From: Haloarcula rubripromontorii
GTDB lineage: Archaea > Halobacteriota > Halobacteria > Halobacteriales > Haloarculaceae
Assembly: GCF_001280425.1 (NCBI RefSeq)
Contig: NZ_LIUF01000002.1
Location: 620,001 to 684,000 of the forward strand
Direction: 5' to 3'
Length of the DNA stretch: 64,000 bases
The notes beneath the pieces were generated by a model that was given only the letters and a program-made list of their open reading frames with translations, was not told the DNA's origin and did not search any database. Of this stretch, positions 15,669-24,769 are shown piece by piece. How positions within the stretch are numbered: the stretch's first letter is position 1; every line of letters starts with the position of its first letter. The translations under genes were made by a program, and so were the position numbers.

Positions 15669-17186
15669 CTAGCCCTCCAGTTCCTCGCGCAGTAGCCCGT
15701 TCACGTCGCCGGGGTCGGCGCTCCCACCGGTCTTTTGCATGACCTGCCCGACGAGGAAGTTGAGCGCGCCGCCCTCGCCGCTGTGGTAGTCCTCGACGGC
15801 GTCGGGGTTCTCGTCGATGGCATCCACGACAGCCTGCTGGACCTCGTCGCCGGAGGTCTTGCCCAGTCCCTCGCGGTCAACAACGGTATCGGGGTCGTCG
15901 CCCGTGTCGAGCATCTCTCGAAGCACGGTCTCATGGGCGTTTTTGGCCGTGATCTCGTCCTCGGCGACGAGTTCCACGAGCCGGGTCACCTCGTCGAACC
16001 GGTCGTCGATGTCCGTGATTTCCATGTCGCGGTAGTTCAGTTCGCCAAGCAGATTGTCGGCGACCCACGTCGCGGCTAGGTTGGCATCGAAGCGTTCGGC
16101 CACGTCCTCGAAGAAGTCCGCGACCTGCTTCGTGCTCGTGAGCTTCGAGGCAGCCTCCTCGCTCAGGCCGTACTCTTCGACGAAGCGCTCGCGGCGGGCG
16201 TCGGGGAGTTCCGGGATGGGGACCTCGTCTTTCCAGTGGCTGACTCGTAGCGGCGGCAGGTCGGCCTCCCGGAAGTAGCGGTAGTCCTTCTCTTCCTCTT
16301 TCGAGCGCATCGACACCGTGTTGCCGTGGGTCTCGTTGAAGTGGCGGGTCTCCTGTTCGACGGCGCGGCCCGACTGGATGAGCTTCCGCTGGCGGGAGGC
16401 CTCGAAGGACAGCGCCTGCTCCGCGCCCTTGTGACTGGAGATGTTCTTGACCTCGGTGCGGTTGGCGTCTTCGAGGACGGCCTCGTCGATGTCGCCGTCC
16501 TCGTTCACCTCGCTCGCATCGACCATCGAGAGGTTCGCGTCGATACGGAGGCTGCCGTCCCGCGTCGCGTCGAACACGCCCAGGTACTCAAGCACTTCTT
16601 CGAGCTTTTCGAGGAACGACCGGACCTCGCCCGGCGCACGGAAGTCCGGTTCCGTGACAATCTCCATCAGCGGCGTCCCGGCGCGGTTGTAGTCGATGAG
16701 CGTGTAATCCGCGCGCTCGATGGAGCAGGTTCGGGACTCCAGCGGGCCGGACCCCTCGCGGACGTGCTTGATGGAACCGGGGTCCTCTTCGAGATGCGCC
16801 CGGCGGATGTCGACGCTGCGACGCTCGCCCTCGACGGAGAATTCGAGTTCCCCGTCCTGACAGATCGGCGAATCGTACTGCGTTATCTGGAAGTTCTTCG
16901 GGAGATCGGGGTAGTAGTAGTTCTTCCGGTGGAAGGTGGTTTCTTCGGGGATATCGGCGTCGATAGCCTTGCCGACCTTCACGGCGGCCTCGACCGCGCC
17001 CTCGTTGATCACCGGAAGCGCGCCGGGAAGGCCAAGACACACTGGACAGGTGTGGGTGTTTGGTTCGGCACCGGCCACGTCGGTCGAGCAACCACAGAAG
17101 ATCTTCGTCGCCGTCTCAAGCTGGACGTGGACCTCCAGCCCGATGACAGCCGCGAGTTCGCGGGCTTCGGACGCTTGTGCAGTCAT
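15669..17186 (-). CDS. gatB: Asp-tRNA(Asn)/Glu-tRNA(Gln) amidotransferase subunit B
   Basis: A 505-residue subunit of the GatCAB amidotransferase, which converts mischarged Asp-tRNA-Asn and Glu-tRNA-Gln to the amide forms using ammonia from GatA. The start IGLEVHVQLET and the zinc site at C31, C33, C47 and C50 (FCGCSTD; TCPVCLGLPG) are diagnostic. VKNISSHKGAEQAL and the C-terminal YqeY-like tRNA-binding helical domain (from about 350) complete it. Full length. gatA and gatC are not in the window. It is divergent from the smc cluster. Together with the AspRS type at 2744 it supports an indirect Asn-tRNA pathway. Confidence 0.96.
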   Translation of the reverse strand: MTAQASEARELAAVIGLEVHVQLETATKIFCGCSTDVAGAEPNTHTCPVCLGLPGALPVINEGAVEAAVKVGKAIDADIPEETTFHRKNYYYPDLPKNFQITQYDSPICQDGELEFSVEGERRSVDIRRAHLEEDPGSIKHVREGSGPLESRTCSIERADYTLIDYNRAGTPLMEIVTEPDFRAPGEVRSFLEKLEEVLEYLGVFDATRDGSLRIDANLSMVDASEVNEDGDIDEAVLEDANRTEVKNISSHKGAEQALSFEASRQRKLIQSGRAVEQETRHFNETHGNTVSMRSKEEEKDYRYFREADLPPLRVSHWKDEVPIPELPDARRERFVEEYGLSEEAASKLTSTKQVADFFEDVAERFDANLAATWVADNLLGELNYRDMEITDIDDRFDEVTRLVELVAEDEITAKNAHETVLREMLDTGDDPDTVVDREGLGKTSGDEVQQAVVDAIDENPDAVEDYHSGEGGALNFLVGQVMQKTGGSADPGDVNGLLREELEG

Positions 17187-17329
17187 TATCCGGGGTTCGG
17201 TGGCGCGTGGCTAAAGGCTAACGACCCTGTACAGTGTCGGGACGGACTCGACCCTCCAGAGCGGACGTATCACTCGAACTTCCAATGTCTGACGTAGGTA
17301 TAAGTGTCCACAATGGATGGGTTACGGAT

Positions 17330-17632
17330 ATGTGCGGCAACCGAGTCGAGGAACTCGAAACGCGCGTCAGAGAACTGGAAGCGTCGGTCGAGGGACTGAC
17401 CGACGAACTCGTCGAATGCAAGGTTCGTATCCGGGAACTCGAAGCCAGCGTCGACGAGGACAACGGATTCAGCGCCGACGAGTCCGACTCGGAAGAATCG
17501 GCCGCCACCCAAACGGAGGCCGACACACCTAACACTGCGGATACCGACGAGGGTGATAACAGGGAGGAAGCCGAAGCCGCGTCGGAGACCGAGACCGAAG
17601 AGGACTCCGAATCCGACATCATCGTCGCGTAG
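17330..17632 (+). CDS. Small coiled-coil protein with acidic tail, upstream of smc (DUF7518-like)
   Basis: A 100-residue protein. The first half is a heptad-type coiled coil (NRVEELETRVRELEASV, then LTDELVECKVRIRELEASV). The second half is a disordered Glu/Asp/Ser/Thr-rich tail. I choose the ATG at 17330 (MCGNRVEELE), where the coil begins; ATGs at 17285 and 17234 give unlikely N-terminal extensions. It ends 21 nt before smc on the same strand. From memory the same small gene sits next to smc in other haloarchaea, so a role with the condensin complex is a fair inference. Confidence 0.75.
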   Translation: MCGNRVEELETRVRELEASVEGLTDELVECKVRIRELEASVDEDNGFSADESDSEESAATQTEADTPNTADTDEGDNREEAEAASETETEEDSESDIIVA

Positions 17633-17653
17633 GGCTGTCGGCCACACCACCGT

Positions 17654-20600
17654 ATGCATATCAAAGAGCTCGTCCTCGACAATTTCAAGAGCTTCGGGCG
17701 CAAGACCCGAATTCCGTTCTACGAAGACTTTACCACTATCAGCGGCCCGAACGGCTCGGGCAAGTCCAACATCATCGACGCGATTCTGTTTGCGCTTGGA
17801 CTCGCTCGCACCTCGGGTATCCGCGCCGAGAAGCTGACCGACCTCATCTACAACCCCGGCCACGCCGACGAGGACGCCGAGTACGACGGTGAACGGCAGG
17901 CCAGCGTCGAGGTGATTCTGGCCAACGACGACCGGACCCTCGAACGGTCACAGGTCGTCAACGCCGCCGGCACCGAGGACGTGGGTGATGTGGACGAGAT
18001 CGCAATCAAACGCCGGGTCAAGGAGACCGAGGACAACTATTACTCCTACTACTACATCAACGGTCGCTCGGTCAACCTCTCGGACATTCAGGACCTGCTC
18101 GCGCAGGCGGGCGTGACGCCGGAGGGATACAACGTCGTCATGCAGGGCGACGTGACTGAGATCATCAACATGACGGCCGGCTCCCGTCGTGAAATCATCG
18201 ACGAGATCGCCGGCGTCGCCCAGTTCGACGCGAAGAAGGCCGACGCCTTCGACGAACTGGAGGTCGTTCAGGAGCGCATTGACGAGGCCGAACTCCGCAT
18301 CGAGGAGAAACAGGAGCGCCTCGACCAGCTTGAAGACGAACGGGAAACGGCGCTGAAGTATCAGGACCTCCGCGATGAGAAAGAGGAGTACGAGGGCTAC
18401 CGGAAGGCCGCCGAACTCGAAGACAAACGGGACGAACTGACGGCGGTCGAGGAGACCATCGACGAGCTCGAAAGCGAACTCACCGAACTCCAGACGGAAC
18501 TCGACGAGCGTCAGGGCGCGGTCATCCGGCTGGAGGACGAACTCCACGAACTCAACGGGGAAATCGAGCGCAAGGGCGAGGACGAACAGCTCGCCATCAA
18601 GCGGGACATCGAGGAGATAAAGGGCGATATCTCGCGGCTGGAGGACAAGATCGAGTCCGCCGAGGAGACTGTCGAGGCCGCCGAGAACGAGCGCCGGCAG
18701 GCGTTCGTCCAGATAGACCGCAAGCAGGAGACCATCGACGACCTCGAAAGCGACATCCGCGAGACGAAAGTCGCCAAGTCGAACGTCAAAGCCGACATCG
18801 CCGAGAAGGAGTCCGAACTCGCCGAGGTCCAGCAGCGCATCGACGAGGTCGGCGAGGAGTTCCAGGAGGTCAAGGACGAACTCGAATCGAAGCGCTCGCG
18901 GCTGGAGACGCTCAAAAGCGAGAAGAACGACCTCCAGCGCGAGCAGGACCGCCTGCTCGACGAGGCCCGCCGGCGCTCGAACGCCGAGGACGAGAAGCGG
19001 GCGGCTATCGAGGACGCCGAGGCCGAGATTCCCGACCTCGAAGCCGACATCGAGGACCTGGAGACGGAACTGGAGAAAGCCGAGCAGAACAAGGCGACCA
19101 TCGGCGAGGTCGTCGACGACCTCCGGGCCGAGAAGCGGGAACTCCAGTCGGACCTCGACGACCTCGAAGACGAAATCAGCGCGAAACAGCAGGAGTACGC
19201 CCAGCTAGAGGCCAAGGCCGGCGAAGACGGCGACTCCTCCTATGGCCGCGCGGTGACGGCGATTCTCAACGCCGGGCAGGACGGCGTCCACGGCACCGCC
19301 GGGCAACTCGGCGGTGTCGACCCCGAGTACGCCACGGCCTGTGAGACGGCGGCCGGCGGGCGACTCGCCCACGTCGTCGTCGACGACGACAGCGTGGGCC
19401 AGCGCTGTATCGAGTACCTCAAATCGCGTAGCGCTGGCCGGGCGACGTTCCTGCCGATTACGCAGATGCAGAACCGCTCGCTGGGCTCGCTGCCGAGCGC
19501 CGACGGCGTCATCGACTTCGCGTACAACCTCGTCGATTTCGACCGTGAGTACGCGGGCATCTTCTCGTACGTGCTCGGCGACACCGTCGTCGTCGACAGC
19601 ATGGACACCGCCCGCGAGCTGATGGGCGACTACCGGATGGTCACCCTTGACGGCGACCTCGTCGAGAAGTCCGGCGCGATGACCGGGGGTTCGTCCTCGG
19701 GCACGCGCTACTCCTTCTCGGGCGGCGCGGGCAAGCTCGAACGGGTCGCCACGCGCATCAACGAACTCGAAGACGAGCGCGCCGACGTGCGCGAGGACCT
19801 GCGGGACGTGGAGGAGCGACTCGACGACGCCCGCGACCGCGAGTCCGACGCGACCGAGCAGGTCCGGGACATCGAGACGAGCATCGAGCGCAAGGAGACC
19901 GCGCTCGAAGACACCCGCGACCGCATCGACCAACTGGAGGCCGATCTGGAAGAAATCGCCGCCGAGCGCGAGGACGTGGCCGACCAGATGGACGAGCTGG
20001 AGGCCGACATCGAGGCAAAGACCGAGGAGATCGACGCGCTCCAGTCCGACATCGACGAGCTGGAAGCCGAGGTCGAGGACTCGGAACTGCCGGACCTGAC
20101 CGACCGGCGCGAATCCATCGAGGACGACATCGACGCGCTGGAGGACCGCCAGGGCGAACTCGACGCGGAACTCAACGAGTACCAGCTGGAGAAACAGTAC
20201 GCCGAGGACGCCATCGAGGACCTCCACGACGACATCGAGGCGGCCCAGAACCGCAAGGCAGAACACGAGGAGCGCATCGACGACCTCGAAGCGAAGGTCG
20301 CCGAGAAGCAGGAGCTGAAAGCCGAGAAGGAACAGGCCGTCGCCGACCTCGAAGAAGAACTGGCCGAACTCAAATCCGAACGCGAGGACCTGAAAGCCGA
20401 CCTGCAGGAGGCAAAGGAGGCCCGCGACGAGCAACAGGCCGCAGTCTCCGAAGTCGAGCGGGACCTCGAATCCGAGCAGGAAACGCAGGAACGTCTGGAG
20501 TGGGAAATCGACGAACTCGAAGCGCAGGTCGGCGACTACGACCCCGAGGACGTGCCCGACCACGAGACGGTCGAACAGGAGATCGACCGGCTGGAGACGG

Positions 20601-21247
20601 AGATGGAGAAGCTGGAGCCGGTCAACATGCGCGCCATCGAGGAGTACGACCGGGTCGACGACGACCTGCAGGAACTCGAAGACAAGAAGGCGACGCTGGT
20701 CGAGGAGGCCGACGGCATCCGCGACCGCATCGACACCTATGAGGCGCGCAAGAAGGAGACGTTCATGGACTCCTTTACGGAGATAAACGACCAGTTCCAG
20801 GACATCTTCGAGCGGCTCTCGAACGGCACCGGCCATCTCCACCTCGAAGACGAGGACGACCCATTCGAGGGCGGGCTGACGATGAAGGCCCAGCCGGGCG
20901 ACAAGCCCATCCAGCGGTTGAACGCCATGTCCGGCGGAGAGAAGTCCCTGACGGCGCTGGCGTTCATCTTCGCCATCCAGCGGCACAACCCCGCGCCGTT
21001 CTACGCGCTGGACGAGGTCGACGCCTTCCTCGACGCGGCCAACGCCGATCTCGTCGGCGAACTGGTGGACGAACTCGCCGGCGACGCCCAGTTCGTCGTC
21101 GTTTCCCACCGCTCGGCCATGCTCGAACGATCCGAGCGGGCCATCGGCGTGATGATGCAGGGCGACAACGTGAGCGCCGTAACTGGCATCGACCTCAGCG
21201 GTGAGGGCGCAGACGACGGTGATGAGGAGGTCCCTGCCGATGACTAG
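17654..21247 (+). CDS. smc: Chromosome segregation protein SMC
   Basis: A 1197-residue structural maintenance of chromosomes ATPase that compacts and segregates DNA as a dimer. Walker A is GPNGSGKSN at residues 31-39. Two long coiled-coil arms flank a globular hinge at about 525-680 (GQLGGVDPEYATACETA to GAMTGGSSSG). The C-terminal head has the signature LNAMSGGEKSL, then Walker B FYALDEVDAFLD and VVSHRSAM. Length and order match archaeal and bacterial SMCs. It is followed by overlapping scpA. Confidence 0.97.
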   Translation: MHIKELVLDNFKSFGRKTRIPFYEDFTTISGPNGSGKSNIIDAILFALGLARTSGIRAEKLTDLIYNPGHADEDAEYDGERQASVEVILANDDRTLERSQVVNAAGTEDVGDVDEIAIKRRVKETEDNYYSYYYINGRSVNLSDIQDLLAQAGVTPEGYNVVMQGDVTEIINMTAGSRREIIDEIAGVAQFDAKKADAFDELEVVQERIDEAELRIEEKQERLDQLEDERETALKYQDLRDEKEEYEGYRKAAELEDKRDELTAVEETIDELESELTELQTELDERQGAVIRLEDELHELNGEIERKGEDEQLAIKRDIEEIKGDISRLEDKIESAEETVEAAENERRQAFVQIDRKQETIDDLESDIRETKVAKSNVKADIAEKESELAEVQQRIDEVGEEFQEVKDELESKRSRLETLKSEKNDLQREQDRLLDEARRRSNAEDEKRAAIEDAEAEIPDLEADIEDLETELEKAEQNKATIGEVVDDLRAEKRELQSDLDDLEDEISAKQQEYAQLEAKAGEDGDSSYGRAVTAILNAGQDGVHGTAGQLGGVDPEYATACETAAGGRLAHVVVDDDSVGQRCIEYLKSRSAGRATFLPITQMQNRSLGSLPSADGVIDFAYNLVDFDREYAGIFSYVLGDTVVVDSMDTARELMGDYRMVTLDGDLVEKSGAMTGGSSSGTRYSFSGGAGKLERVATRINELEDERADVREDLRDVEERLDDARDRESDATEQVRDIETSIERKETALEDTRDRIDQLEADLEEIAAEREDVADQMDELEADIEAKTEEIDALQSDIDELEAEVEDSELPDLTDRRESIEDDIDALEDRQGELDAELNEYQLEKQYAEDAIEDLHDDIEAAQNRKAEHEERIDDLEAKVAEKQELKAEKEQAVADLEEELAELKSEREDLKADLQEAKEARDEQQAAVSEVERDLESEQETQERLEWEIDELEAQVGDYDPEDVPDHETVEQEIDRLETEMEKLEPVNMRAIEEYDRVDDDLQELEDKKATLVEEADGIRDRIDTYEARKKETFMDSFTEINDQFQDIFERLSNGTGHLHLEDEDDPFEGGLTMKAQPGDKPIQRLNAMSGGEKSLTALAFIFAIQRHNPAPFYALDEVDAFLDAANADLVGELVDELAGDAQFVVVSHRSAMLERSERAIGVMMQGDNVSAVTGIDLSGEGADDGDEEVPADD

Positions 21248-22262
21248 CGAGCCGCCACATGGCTCGGAACAGTCGAGCGGCGACAGTGAGGAGCCGCGAG
21301 ACGACGAGGCGACGGACGACCAGCCGGACGATATCCCACTTGACATCACCGGCCACGAGGACCGCGAGCCGCCCGGCGAGTCGGACGACGCCGCGGCGCT
21401 GCTGGGGGACTCTGCTGGCGCAGACACCCCGGAGCAGGCCGACGCCACGGACGGGGAGACTGCGGACGACGGCGACGAGGATGGGGACGTCGAACCGGTC
21501 GAGGTGCTGGTCCAGCTCGCGGACGACGGCGAGATCGACCCGTGGGACATCGACGTGGTGCGGGTCACCGACAAGTTCCTCGACCGCATCGACGACGCGG
21601 ACCTGCGCACGTCGGGCCGGGCGTTGTTCTACGCGAGCGTCCTCATCCGGATGAAAAGCGACGCGATGCTCGGCGAGGGACAGACTGAGGAGGAACCGGC
21701 CGAGCCGTGGGAGCAGGCGATGCACGAGGACGCGCCCATCGAGGAGCCGGACCCCTTCGCCGCGCTGGAGTCGGAGATGGACCGCCGGCTCGAACGCCGG
21801 CGCGCCCGCGGGATGCCACAGACGCTCGACGAACTGGTTCGAGACCTCCGGGACGCCGAGCGCGACTCGTGGTGGAAGGAGTCCCGGGAGTATGACACCA
21901 GCGACTCCCCGAGTGGGTTCGACCGCGGGACGCAAGAACTGGATTACCGCGGGGCCGACGACATGCGACTGGACGAGGAGCCGTCGGCCGCGGACGTGAC
22001 CGGGACAGCCCACGCCGAGAACATCGACGACATCATCGCCGACGTCCACGACGCCGTCCGCGAGCAGTACGACAAGGGCCGCGAGGAGGTGCTGTACCGC
22101 GAGGTCGACACCGCCGGCGGGACCCGCGTAGAGACGTTCCTCGGGTTGCTCTTTCTGGCCCACCGCGGACAGGTCCGGCTCCAGCAGGACGACCTCTTCG
22201 GCGACCTCTGGATTCAGGACCCGAGCGCCGCGACCGGGTCGGACGAGGCCGTCGCGGACTGA
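21240..22262 (+). CDS. scpA: Segregation and condensation protein A
   Basis: A 340-residue kleisin that bridges the SMC heads. A long disordered acidic N-terminus (to about residue 80) precedes the conserved VEVLVQLADDGEIDPWDIDVVRVTDKF, which holds the N-terminal helices binding the SMC neck. The C-terminal winged helix (about 265-325: FLGLLFLAHRGQVRLQQDDLFGDLWIQ) binds the SMC cap. The ATG at 21240 overlaps the smc stop by 8 nt and has a strong GAGGAGG Shine-Dalgarno 8-9 nt upstream, so SMC and ScpA are translationally coupled. No scpB is seen nearby. Confidence 0.93.
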   Translation: MTSEPPHGSEQSSGDSEEPRDDEATDDQPDDIPLDITGHEDREPPGESDDAAALLGDSAGADTPEQADATDGETADDGDEDGDVEPVEVLVQLADDGEIDPWDIDVVRVTDKFLDRIDDADLRTSGRALFYASVLIRMKSDAMLGEGQTEEEPAEPWEQAMHEDAPIEEPDPFAALESEMDRRLERRRARGMPQTLDELVRDLRDAERDSWWKESREYDTSDSPSGFDRGTQELDYRGADDMRLDEEPSAADVTGTAHAENIDDIIADVHDAVREQYDKGREEVLYREVDTAGGTRVETFLGLLFLAHRGQVRLQQDDLFGDLWIQDPSAATGSDEAVAD

Positions 22263-22335
22263 CCGGGCCGGAACTGCCCCGTCCGTAGCGGGGCCGGCAA
22301 ACAGGTTCAAACGGGTCGAACCCTAAACGGAAGTA

Positions 22336-23439
22336 ATGGCGACCCAGTCCTCGCCGCCGGAGTTGCCGGACCCGGAAGCGCTCGCGGATACCTTCCACGT
22401 CTACGAGGTCGACAGGACCGCAGAGGACGGCGTCCGGTACTACGGCGAGCCGATGACCGAGTCAGAGCAGGTCATCCACCGCATCGCGCCGGCGTTCCGC
22501 CAGCGCGGGTATCGCGTCGCGCTCAAACGAGAGATGGGCGAGTGGGTACTGATTGCACAGGAGCGGTCGCTCGGCGTCGACGGCATCCCGTGGTTGAACG
22601 TCGGACTCGCCGTCCTGACGCTGTTGTCGACGCTGTACGCCGGGACTCGCTGGTACGGGCTGTCCGTTCTCGAAGACCCGACAGCGATGCTCGCGGCGTG
22701 GCCCTTCGCCGCGGCAGCGCTCGGCATCCTCGCAGTCCACGAGTTCGGCCACTACGTCATGAGTCGCTACCACGAGGTAGAGGCGAGCCTGCCGTACTTC
22801 CTGCCGTTCCCGAATGTCCTCGGGACGCTGGGGGCGGTCATCAGCATGAACGACCACATCCCCGACCGCAAGGCGCTGTTCGACATCGGCGTCGCCGGCC
22901 CGCTCGCGGGCCTCGCCGCGACGGTCGTCGTGACTGCTATCGGCGTGACGCTCCCGCCGGTGGAGGTCACGAGCGGCATCGTCACGAACATCGAACTCGG
23001 CTACCCGCTCCTGCTGCAGGGCATCGCCGCGGCGATGGGCGAACCGCTGGAGTACGCGAACCCGCAACTGCTCCCGAACCCGGTCGTCATCGGCGGCTGG
23101 GTGGGGGCGTTCGTGACCTTCCTGAACCTCCTGCCTGTCGGGCAACTCGACGGCGCACACGTCGCCCGGTCGCTGTTTGGCGACCGCCTGTCGCTGGTCC
23201 AGCTAGCCGTCCCCGCCGCCCTGTTCGGGCTCGCGGGCTACCTCGTCGCCTTCGAAGGCGGGCGGGCGGCCGGGCTGTGGGCGTTCTGGGGAATTCTGGC
23301 GCTGGTGTTCGGCCGGCTCGGCTCCGCGACGCCGCTGGACGAGACGCCGCTGGGACTGGGCCGCTGGGCTGTCGGCCTGCTTACGTTCGTTCTGGGGATG
23401 CTCTGTTTCGTCCCGGTGCCGCTCGTCATCACGATGTAG
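22336..23439 (+). CDS. Site-2-type intramembrane zinc metalloprotease (M50)
   Basis: A 367-residue multi-helix membrane protease. The zinc motif is HEFGH at 135-139 and the second zinc ligand region is LLPVGQLDGAHV near 260, the equivalent of the usual NPxPxLDG. A soluble N-terminal domain of about 85 residues precedes the membrane core. The family cleaves membrane-bound regulators or anti-sigma-like substrates within the bilayer; the target here is unknown. It lies 73 nt after scpA on the same strand. Confidence 0.92.
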   Translation: MATQSSPPELPDPEALADTFHVYEVDRTAEDGVRYYGEPMTESEQVIHRIAPAFRQRGYRVALKREMGEWVLIAQERSLGVDGIPWLNVGLAVLTLLSTLYAGTRWYGLSVLEDPTAMLAAWPFAAAALGILAVHEFGHYVMSRYHEVEASLPYFLPFPNVLGTLGAVISMNDHIPDRKALFDIGVAGPLAGLAATVVVTAIGVTLPPVEVTSGIVTNIELGYPLLLQGIAAAMGEPLEYANPQLLPNPVVIGGWVGAFVTFLNLLPVGQLDGAHVARSLFGDRLSLVQLAVPAALFGLAGYLVAFEGGRAAGLWAFWGILALVFGRLGSATPLDETPLGLGRWAVGLLTFVLGMLCFVPVPLVITM

Positions 23440-23469
23440 CGCCCGCCGCTCGTTCTCACCGAAGGCGAC

Positions 23470-24120
23470 TCACAGCCCGTACGGGTCGTATTCGGGCCTG
23501 TTGTCCACGTCGGCAGCGAGATCATATCGCTCCCGGAACTCAGTGAGTAGCTCGTCAGCAGCGGCGGTAAACAGCACGGCGACGCCGTAGGGGTAGGAGT
23601 ACGAGTCGGCGTCGGGCGCGTCGGGATCGATGAAGATAGCGTCCGTCGGCGGCTCGCCGATACCGGGAAGTTCGGTCAGCAGCGACTCCATCGGCACGAG
23701 GCCGGTGAGTACACTCGGGACGAACGTGCCGCCGGGCAGCGGCGCGCGCGGCTGCACGAAACACTCTGCGACCGGCTCGCCGTCCTCTTCGAGAACAGTG
23801 CTCGCCGGCCGTTCCAGGCCCGGTTCCCAGAGGTCCGCCGCCACTGCCGGCACGTCGGTGTCGACGGCGAAATCCATCGCAACGCGGTCACGCCGCTCGA
23901 ACGAAAGCAGCGACCAAGCCTCATCCGAGTCGTCGGGGTCGCCGCCCAGCGTCGCCTCGACGAGATCGCCCGTCCGGAGGTCGTCGACCGCCGGCTGCCG
24001 CTCGCCGTAGCCGGACTGGTACACGGTGTAGAGCCGCGTTGCAGCAGTGTCGAACAGATTGATATGTGGGACCGCGTTGACGACCCGGTAGACCCTGAAC
24101 ACGCCCGTGCGCTCGTCCAT
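23470..24120 (-). CDS. Conserved haloarchaeal protein of unknown function (DUF6663-like)
   Basis: A 216-residue soluble acidic protein, predicted alpha/beta. It starts MDERTGVFRVYRVV and carries a proline/glycine-rich centre (VQPRAPLPGGTFVPS). I recall this layout from haloarchaeal proteins named DUF6663, but the assignment is not certain and no catalytic motif is visible. It sits 48 nt downstream of the small zinc protein gene at 24169-24405 on the same strand, probably in one unit. Confidence 0.72.
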   Translation of the reverse strand: MDERTGVFRVYRVVNAVPHINLFDTAATRLYTVYQSGYGERQPAVDDLRTGDLVEATLGGDPDDSDEAWSLLSFERRDRVAMDFAVDTDVPAVAADLWEPGLERPASTVLEEDGEPVAECFVQPRAPLPGGTFVPSVLTGLVPMESLLTELPGIGEPPTDAIFIDPDAPDADSYSYPYGVAVLFTAAADELLTEFRERYDLAADVDNRPEYDPYGL

Positions 24121-24168
24121 AGTCCCCCGACGCGCTCCATCGGCAAGACTCCGCGGACTCGCCGCCGC

Positions 24169-24405
24169 TCAGGCAGCCGTCATAAGTGTGAGCCACTCGG
24201 TCAGGCAATCGTCGCTACAGTGATGATGGCGCTGTCGGTCGCCGGTCGTGTCTACGACGCCGACAACGAGATGCCAGTCGTCGGCGTACACGTGGCCGCC
24301 ACAGACCACGCAATCGCGAACGGTCTCGTTGTCCGTCTGTTTCCCGACTGACACCGTCTCGACGTAGTAGGTCCCACCGAGAGCGTACGGCGTTGGCAAC
24401 TTCAT
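24169..24405 (-). CDS. Small zinc-binding protein (CVVC...HHHC type)
   Basis: A 78-residue protein. CVVCGG near residue 32 and HHHCSDDC near residue 64 form a treble-clef-like metal site seen in small haloarchaeal proteins. The ATG at 24405 (MKLPTPYALGG) is preferred over a 20-residue longer reading. It is divergent from the gene at 24500 and upstream of the DUF6663-like gene. Confidence 0.68.
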   Translation of the reverse strand: MKLPTPYALGGTYYVETVSVGKQTDNETVRDCVVCGGHVYADDWHLVVGVVDTTGDRQRHHHCSDDCLTEWLTLMTAA

Positions 24406-24499
24406 CGTCGCAGTCTGGGGGCCACACACCCCTAAATGACAGGGCAAAACCGTCCGGTCCGTCACAACACGGAGGTAGCTTCGGCTCTAAGCCACAGAC

Positions 24500-24769
24500 A
24501 TGAGTCACTCCACAGACCTTCCAGATCCGGACCCGGAACAGCTCCGCCTGGCCATCGAGCGACTGCTCGACGAGACGGTTGACCGCAACGAGCCACTCCA
24601 CCTCTCGGCCGACGAGCTGTCTGTCTCTATTCCGATGCAGTTCGGCTCGGATGCACCACAAGCGACGTGGCGGTTCGACGGCGACGTGACGGTCTCAGTC
24701 GATGGTATTCGGGGGCCGCTCAGAGAATGGGTCGACCTCGTCGACAGTCGGTCCACGGACACAAAGTGA
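24500..24769 (+). CDS. Hypothetical small halophilic protein
   Basis: An 89-residue acidic soluble protein. Residues 1-35 are helical (DPEQLRLAIERLLDETVD) and residues 45-85 read as a small beta sheet (ELSVSIPMQFGS; WRFDGDVTVSVDG). No family recognised. Composition fits genuine haloarchaeal coding sequence and it starts with a clean ATG after an intergenic promoter region shared with the divergent zinc protein gene. Confidence 0.62.
   Translation: MSHSTDLPDPDPEQLRLAIERLLDETVDRNEPLHLSADELSVSIPMQFGSDAPQATWRFDGDVTVSVDGIRGPLREWVDLVDSRSTDTK

Noticed and set aside
19205-21610. 801-residue minus-strand frame opposite smc and scpA
   Set aside because: Antisense shadow of the coiled-coil coding; repetitive Leu/Val/Phe composition caused by the opposite strand.
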